This document shows, piece by piece, positions 48,801-57,800 of a DNA stretch of 64,000 nt. How positions within the stretch are numbered: position 1 is the first letter of the stretch; every line of letters starts with the position of its first letter. The translations under genes and the position numbers were made by a program. Source of the stretch: Alentia gelatinosa (Eukaryota > Annelida > Polychaeta > Phyllodocida > Polynoidae); assembly GCA_950022655.1 (NCBI GenBank), contig OX465590.1, positions 43,607,718 through 43,671,717 on the forward strand. Reading direction: 5' to 3'. The notes under the pieces are model-generated. The model did not search any database and had not been told where the DNA came from. It saw only the letters and a program-made list of their open reading frames with translations.

Positions 48801-51800
48801 TAGCAGTGTTGCGGCGCGGAGAAGAAGGTGGTGCGGCAACATCGAAGGAGCCGCGCCACGTGGTGAGGTAAGAGCAGAGGCGACCGACTGGGGGCGCGTG
48901 GTTGCAGTCGAGCGGCTCCGCGAAGCACTGCGTTGATGTGAGGGGTGGTGAAGGAGGCGAGTTGACCAGAGTTGTCCCAGAGCCACGACCGAGCCCCTGA
49001 TATGTAGTTGCGTGCGGCCGCTGGAGGAAGGGATTCAGCCAAAGCCTGCGCATACGTGCAGGCCTGCAGCGGCGTCACGCTGAGAGGAGAGATCCCGGCT
49101 TGGCTTCAGGACTGCAGGTATTTCGCTACCTGCCGAGCCTTGTTCCGCCTCGTTGCCGGCGCCATTGCCGCAACGAAGGAGGTGACCATCCGTGTGTGGA
49201 GAGGCGTCGCTGCACCTGGAAGTAACGAGAGTGGAACATACACTGAACACGTGTTCTGGAAGTAAAAATACACGTCCCGGAGGGCAGGTACCCTTGAGAA
49301 CATCCGACGCGGTCTCCGCAGCCTGATCAACGGCTGCGCGGGGGGCGTGGTCGCCTCCGTCGGCTATGATATCGAGGCCACAGTCTATGAGGGCCGTGGA
49401 CAGCCAGTTGTGTTGCGCGGCGGCCGCGACCCAGTCATCACGCGTCTTGCCGGAATTGAGCTCGTGCACCGCACGGGGCTCTCCGAGATGAAGTGCAACA
49501 GCTCCGTGTCGGTGACTGTCGTTGATGAGAAGCGCCACCGCGAGAGCCGTGTTGATAGCTGCGCGTTGTACTGGCTTCTCAGGTAGATCGGCCATACAGT
49601 CGAGGGGGAGAAAATAAGCGGCTAAAGCGCCCACGGCCGCGAAGCCTGACGCGCCCTGCGCGCACGCGATGACCTTCATGGTCGCGTGCTCATCAAAGAA
49701 GTGGACACCGTTGGCACCCTTTGCGTATTCCGTGAACCACGCAACATCGGCCCGGAGGCGAGGGCCCACCTTGATGACTTGAGTCGACGCCGTCGCGCGC
49801 AACGCGGCCAGAATACGGACGGTAAACTTCCTCGTGTGGTTGATGCAAAAAGCCAGGTGAATTAATTTCCCTGCGAGTGGATCTGAGTTTTAGTTGCGTA
49901 CTTTTTCGTCGACCACGCCCAACCATTCCATGACGTGGGCTGGGGGGGCGGATTTCTCCTCCGCGAAGTTGAGGCCCAACTCGCGGCCGAGGCGTGAAAG
50001 CTCGTAAAAAGCAGCAAACGCGGCGGCCTCCGACGACGCGACTCCCGCGAAATCGTCCAAGTATGCCAATACATCGTGGCTGCGGAGGTTGAGGAGATAA
50101 ACGACGGCCGCCGTGGTTCTGTGACAGGCGACCGATAAAGTGTGGCATCCGAAGGGGGGGAGCTCTCAACATAGACTCCCTCTCTCGTCCTAAAACAGAG
50201 AAACGGCATGTCTGCGGGGTCTATGCGGAGCTGCCGATAAACACGGCTTAGGTCCGCCTTCCAAATGTAAGCGCTTGGACCGGCGCGCTTGATCAACTCC
50301 AGCAAGTCGTTGATACTCGGAAGTGTATAACCGCTTCCGCTTCCCAGATACTTGCTCCCCGGTATACTATCGTTGACTGAAGCTCCGGGGGGGAAAGACA
50401 AGTCAAGTATCACACGGACCCCCCCCTCAGCTCCCTTTGGACGAGTGAGGAGGGGGGAGATTTGACACCACCCAGCGAACGGGGGTTCCTGGTAGGGCCC
50501 ATAGCGACTTCCTTTGCGGTGAATTCACTTATTTTCGTCGAAGCGAGTTTTGCTGAGTGATGGTTATCGCTGACGGGAGTGGGGGGGGGGGGTGGCCCCG
50601 GCGAATCCAATAGGCCACCCGAACTCCAGTAAGTCGCACAAGCGATCATCGTGATAATCGGACAATAAGTGCCTCAAGGCCGTTATTTTTAGGCCGGATG
50701 GGACGGGGAGGCGTGCCCCCAAAAAGTTGGGCATCCCTGAAGCGACGACGGCTTCATACATGTATGCTAACATAGGATCAACATGTAAAAACAACTGAGT
50801 GCAAGTAGGGCGAGCTACCGAGAACCGCTTCCAGGCTGGTGTGTCGCCACCTAGCGGGGAGTCTGAAAAGCTGCGCTTAGTCTTTTGATGTCCTGGGCGC
50901 GCGTGGCGGCGTGACGTCAGCGGCACACGTCATTGATGTTGGTGATCCGTCGCGCCGAGAGGGCGCGCCACTCGTGTTATCCAGTTTTGCCGCCGGCCTC
51001 TCGCTGACTTATACTTGTGTACTCGTCACAATCACGTTCATATCATTATCTTTGCACCCCACTTCATACCTACTAACAGTACTTCGTATGGTCTTATCTT
51101 TTCCTTTATCTTATGTTCTGTAGTTATGTTAATGTCATTCATGATACAAAAAACATGGTTTCATACAGGCACACAATGGTATAACGCCGACTGGTTGTAG
51201 TGATAAACTGGTGAAATATTCTAGCAAACTATATTTAAATAAAAACCTTTAAAAAAAGAAAAAAGTATGGGTCCCTAAGTATGGTCACTCAGTTTGGTTC
51301 AGGCAGAGGGATTGGTAATGATAACAATGATTTGTAACACAACCCCCATAATTAGAGAGATATAATCAAATAACGGTATAAAAGGTGGGGCTGTGTTACC
51401 ATTATTGTTAAATACATTTATAAACTCATGACACGTTCCGGAACATTGTTTGAACATATTTTTTTCATGAGAGCTCATGAGTGACCCTGGATTGATATAT
51501 AAAATCATTGATTTGCTTAAGGTTATTTGAGATCTAAGCTATGTTGATCAAACACATGTCTATGTAAAAATCAGTTCTGTCATTTGTATGGTTGTGGCTA
51601 TTCATAATGAATCATACAACAAGGCTAAAAAACCTACCTTTCCTGAAGTGCAGCGAAGCGATATCTCCTCAATAAGATTAATCCCGTCGTTATAACAATT
51701 ATCGAAACCGTAGATGATAATAAAGCAATGAGGAGAAAGTTAGATTTTGCCTGTACTTGATCTGGAAATATGAATAATAGTAGTTTGAAGATACCCCTTG

Positions 51801-54800
51801 CGTATTTAGTAGAAACTGAATAAGAGTTAGCGTTGTTTGTTTTTATGCCATAAAGGTCAGGTCGTGTATTATTTTATACCTATGGTCGAACGTATATGAA
51901 ATACTACCCGCTACTAAGGGTGCATTAATAATAATGTTCGTGCCCGCTGCTAAATATCACGTCCCACTAAGCAAGACGATTTTTTAATCATAAAACGCCT
52001 GAGATCCATATCATTATTAATGAGAACAACATGAAATCAGTTAAATGTCTTAACAACGTCCTAAAATCGTAAGACATCAGTGACCATATGCCAAGTGTCG
52101 AAGCATAGACAAAAAAACGTAAACAAACCCTGTCACCAAGGAAAATAACATAAATAATAAAAACAATGTTTAGAAAATAATAACCCATATAACACATATG
52201 ATATAATTTTCTATGGCATTAATTTAAAGAAAAAATTGTTTTGAATAATTTCGAAAATATTTAGTGAACTATGCGTCCAATCAGCATAAAAACTTAAATA
52301 GTCTCTTTCACAGACACTCGAGCGGTCGTGAAAGAGACTAAAACATAAACAAACCCTTTTAGCAATTAAAATGACAAAAATAAACGAAATAACGGTCAGA
52401 AAATATCACCATACACCACATAATTTTATTTTATGGTTTTCAAAAATGTTAAAGTAAATAAAAAATTGTCTTTGAAATTTACGAAAATAATAAGTGAACT
52501 ATACGTTCAATCGTCGTCAATTGCCGCGCCTCCTAGCAATTGATCGGGGAATCAGTGTTAACTGACAGCGGGCGGTAAGGATTGAGCATCTACAGTGAGA
52601 TAGGCCATTATTTGACGATTTCGTAAGTGATTAAAATGGCGTTTTAAATCATTTTAAGGCATATAATAATAAGCAAACATCCTAACTATACGGCGTCAGG
52701 CCGTATATTTCCCGTTATTAACCTCGAACAATAAACGTTTCGCCTGTAGTAAGGACATTTCCTAATATTACTACACGAGGCTTAACTCTATCTGCCACTC
52801 CTAGTTCAGGTAATACAAGATGGTAGACTTTGTTCAGGTGAACTTGGTACATAAAAATAAATGATACTTTTGATGTAATGAATCCTTATGCTAGATACTT
52901 TAAATCGGAAATATAAGTGATGAGTGCCTCTAATTATAAACTATTGCATTGCGGGACGTCAAATAAGAGGATTGATACAATCCTGAGAAACATAATAGAA
53001 TAATTCCCTCTATAGATAGGTACCACATATGGGAATGGTCATACAAATTATTTTTCAAGACTCTTTTAGTTTCAGGGGCTTTTTTCATTGATTTCAAAAG
53101 GGACATAAAGGTACAACATAAATGAAACTTACTATCTTTTGCTTCCATCATACACTTTCCAAGTATACCAGACCAAGATCCATTTGGCTGACATGTTATA
53201 TTTGCAGTTCCCTGAAGGCTGTATCCTGAGTAACAGTTTAAAGTGACCACACTCCACGATTTGTTGTTTTTAGTTGAAACGTGGCCATTTTGAAGCTCGG
53301 GAATTGATTCACACTCATTTACTGCAAGGAATCATGTAAATGACTAACATGACGGACCTTGCATCAATTTATATCCCACAATATTTATGTCTGGAAGATC
53401 CCAGATTAATGGAGGTATACGATAAAAATAGTAAGAAGAACCAAAGACAAAAAGCAAAAATATATTTTGAAACATCTGCTAAATTTGAGCTTGTATGACT
53501 TGTACATCAATGAGCCGGATACAAGAAGTGTTCTGATAATCTTTTGACAGAATTCTAAATGTACTAACCTTACCTGTATCATTAGATTTAGAATTTTAAC
53601 GTTTATGTTTAAAAAGAGTATAATATGTATTTTGTTCAGAGATTTTTTTTTTAAATTCACCTTCACACGTGCCCTCTATGCCTGTCCATGTAGCATTTGA
53701 CATGCAGGTTCGCATAACAGTTCCTGTGTAAGTGTAGCCTATGTTGCAGCTGAATGTTGCAGTGTCATTGACGTTTTGAAGTGGTAAATGAACATGACCA
53801 TTAAGTGGAGAACTAAGGCCTGAGCATTTGATCCCTGAAAAGTAAGCAAATCATGAGATGTTTTGTTGTTTTGGAGCCCTTTAGCGGGTGGCATACTCCG
53901 CAAAATAGCAACCCCTTCCTGCGCAGGCCTGTATATGGATAAGGCTCGTTTCCATTGACCGACGAAAACAGTATAGATTATTTTAGTTCTCCTAATAGCC
54001 CATTTACATTTTGTGTCAGCAGTGATAAAGGTTCGTCGGTGGTTCCTGACTATTGATCGATGACGGCCAATGTAAATGGGCTTTTAGGAGAACCCAGAAA
54101 ATCTACACCGTTTTCGTCGGCCAATGGAAATGGACCTATAATTATTCTCAATGCAGTTGTGTCCACCAACATTCGGCTATATATATATGCTACCTGTTAT
54201 TAACAGAGCAACTCGTGCTTCACACAAACCTTTTGCTCCACTCCCCTCCCGTTTCGGATTTTACCCAACACCAATATTTGGCATGATTTGATATCAATAT
54301 TATCGTACATTCTGACGTTATTCTTCATAAACCTGAATCAGTATAACTAGTCCAAAACCAGTAGAGTGCTACTTAAAAAACACTTAACTGACTAAGGTAA
54401 TAGAAAAAACTACGGAATTTATGCTGTACAAGTGAAGAAACCTATAATGACAATATCATCATGAAACATCACAAAAATTCAAATGATTGTTCATATGGCA
54501 TGAGTCGTCATTGCGGAATGATATCACGAAGCAGAGCTGAGTGATATCTGTAGTGGAAGACAACGAATGGTATACAAACAATTATAGGAAATTGTGTGTT
54601 CAGATTTTATCCTACCTGGGCAGTAATATATTTAACGTCATATGTCACCAGTGGCATATACATGTAGATATTTTATGGCATAACCGTGGCATACAGTCAC
54701 ACCATGTTAAGTCTATGGAGATTTATATATATGATGGGTAGGATAAAGACTTTTATGCAATCGGATTATGCAATCAGATTGTGCAATTGCTATGTATTCC

Positions 54801-57800
54801 TACTCATAAAAAAAGGTGTTACCAAAGGTTTATCTTACGTCCGTAATATTGGATAAGAAATAGGAACAATATTTCTTATCCGGAAAATCTGTGACACTGC
54901 TTTGAAAAACAAAATCGATGGCTATTAAATTGTAGAGACAAACTACCGTGCCGATAATTGTTTATTCATTATTGGTGCATGATTGCAGTCAACACCGTGA
55001 TCGGAAATTGTAGAGAATGAAAACCAGGGCTGAGGATATCTAACACAGAACAACACAGGACAGATTCCATTCAGCCACACTAACTATGTTTCCCTATACA
55101 ATGTTATAAAAGCTATGATGATAGACCGCTATTTGATGAGCAGGCGAACCATATACAATACAAGAAAGAAGCAACTTACTCTCACAAATGCCATTGTTCT
55201 TGCTCCAGGTGTTGTTGCCCAGACAGAGTTGTGTGTTGGAATGTGGATGACTGAAGTTGTAGCCCTCGTTACACACAACATACGCCTTGTCATTGTAACC
55301 AGTTCCTGTGTACATCATTTTGCCATTTGGTGGATGTAATATGCTGGGACAGAGAACCGCTGAAAATTGTGCATTATCATTTATATATCACATCAGAGTA
55401 AAGATATGAATGTGGGATGTGATACCTTGAATTGACATTTAAATCATGGGAAATGGCCCATTTTCCATTGGCCGACTTTTCGACACTGATCTGCAGTCTG
55501 AAACTACGGATCGAAATTTTTTTTGTGTACTGGCTCTATATCAGTAAACGGAAACCGCCTGGCATTTGAAACGGTCACCGATTAATTTGACGAAAATTAT
55601 CCAATAAGGCAATATTATAGTCAAAGACGAAAGAAGCGAAGAGAAGCAAGAAGCCTTTCTCTCGGGAAGAACAGATAGCGACCACCTCAAAGAATTAAAG
55701 AAAAGTTTAACGGATTACAGCAGGCTCTCGCGGAGTTAATGGAAAGAATCCCAGGCACCAAGACGGCCGCTATCAACCACCAGTCAACGTTGATTCGCTA
55801 GAAATACGGTAGTACTGCCGGTTCACCAATGCCTGGGCATATCTGGCAGCGCACGCTCTTTTAAATCGCCTGCGACGGTCGCTAATTATTCATCTGGAGC
55901 CAGGCTATGGATAAGGTGACGCGGACCACGCCCCCTTCTGGCAAGAGGAGGCCGCTTCGGTACAACGAAGTGCTCGTCGATTATCAACCCCCAGTGCGCT
56001 TACAGGAACCACGCATCATCATTGCTTACTTGCACAGGGCCCCGTTGCTCCTGTTTTTGTGATATCGTTGGCTATAATCGGATCGCAATTTTATTTTTTT
56101 GATTACTTTAACGATCCGACTAAAAAAGCGTTGCTCCAGTAATATCGGATCGTATCGCTATATTTCCGTGGTATCGCTAGTTTTTATGATGCGATTACAA
56201 TACAACAATTCAGGAGCACATATTGAAAGAGACAAGGGAAGATTAATTAGTTCTTTAATTAAATACAGATGGCATCACAGTTAGAACTGATCTGATACTC
56301 TTTAGGTAAAAGAATAAGGGGCAGGGGTTGGTTGTTCCACTATGGATCATTATTTGAAATGTCAGACAAGGCTGGTTTTAACCTACAGTGGATACAATCC
56401 GCAGTGCTGTGAAGGTCAGCGTAAAAAGTATTGCTAAAAGCCGTATTTTACGCGGCGATGCGCCTATGCGATTACGACACGATCCACGTAATTTCAGGAG
56501 CAACGTTTTGGCCCTCTGATCGCTATTCTGCGACCCACAGCTCTGTCGTAATCCTGGAGCAACGGGGCCCTGAGCAGGTCCAGCCTCCCTTGATCTGAGA
56601 GCCGCCCTCTTGCTCTCCTATTTTACCCTCCTCAGGGTCTCCAACGTGCTCTCCCTCTCCACCACCTCCTGGAGGGGTCTCCGTCACAAGGACCTTCATT
56701 TGTCTACGGCCTCCCTTCGCATGGTCGTCCGCTCAACAAAGACCTGCCTCGCGTCATTGCCTCCACAAATTCCTACGCCCCCTGCTATGTAGTATCACAC
56801 TTTTTCAGGACTGAGATTTCCCAAGAAGGCGCCCCGGCAGATTCATCACTGCGATACGAGAGGGTGCTTCAGCAGCTTCTTAGACGCTGAAAGCTAATTT
56901 GTACCCACCTAACCCACACCGATAGACATTCTTCCTACTCAGTAGGCCTTTACCTTTGCGTTTTTCATATCTCTCTGTGAACTGTGTGTCTGTGAGAAAA
57001 TGTATTTATAAATTTGTTTCCAATCTGTCCTCTAAATTGTTAGTTATCACCGCACGTGGAACATTCTTGTTAGATCTAAAGTTGAACAATACAATATTCT
57101 TAAAATGCTGGCAGGTTAAATAAATTAGGTAGTGAAGCGTGTCAACTGCATTACCTGTACAGTTTGGGTCTGTCCCTGTCCATGTCCCGTTCTCTAAACA
57201 ATGTCTGTAACTGGAGCCTGTGTTCCAGAATCCTTCCTTACAGGTGAAGTTAACAAAGCCACCAGTTTTTCTGTCCATTCTATGTATCGCAGCAGTCCCG
57301 ATACTATTGGGATATGGGCACAATGCCTCAGCTGAAAGACAAGAAACATTATGGAATTCACCTTTTAGTGTAAAAATAAAACAGTTTTTACACAGTTTGG
57401 CCTAGTTCAATGGCGACAAACGGGTGTCCCAACCAGTACGTCTCAACAGCAAGCCTACCCATAGTAGTTTTATATGGGGGTTACTATAGAGGAAACCCAT
57501 GGAAGTTTAGAGTCAGAGCTCGTATCCCATCGAGTTTGAATCACTACGTAATTCACAAGGCGAAGCCTCGTGAATTACGTAGTGATTCAAACGAGATGGG
57601 ATCGAGCTCTGACCCTAAACTTGAATGGGTTTCTGAATTTATCTCACTCTTCACATTGGTTAATAGGCTATCATTTGTGCCATAATCTCCCATCGGATAT
57701 TTTCCTATATTCTCATGGGCGTTGGATACGAGTTACCATTGTTAAGTCTATGGAGAAAAAATACCAGGGGTGAGATAACATCTAGATCATCTAACTTTAA

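Noticed and set aside
48592..49802. Host genes on either strand in the GC-rich block
   Set aside because: The frames are pieces or shadows of the DIRS-like RNase H and recombinase regions.
51299..51508. 69-codon minus frame as the exon after the transmembrane helix
   Set aside because: The only acceptor leads to a stop in the required phase after a few codons.
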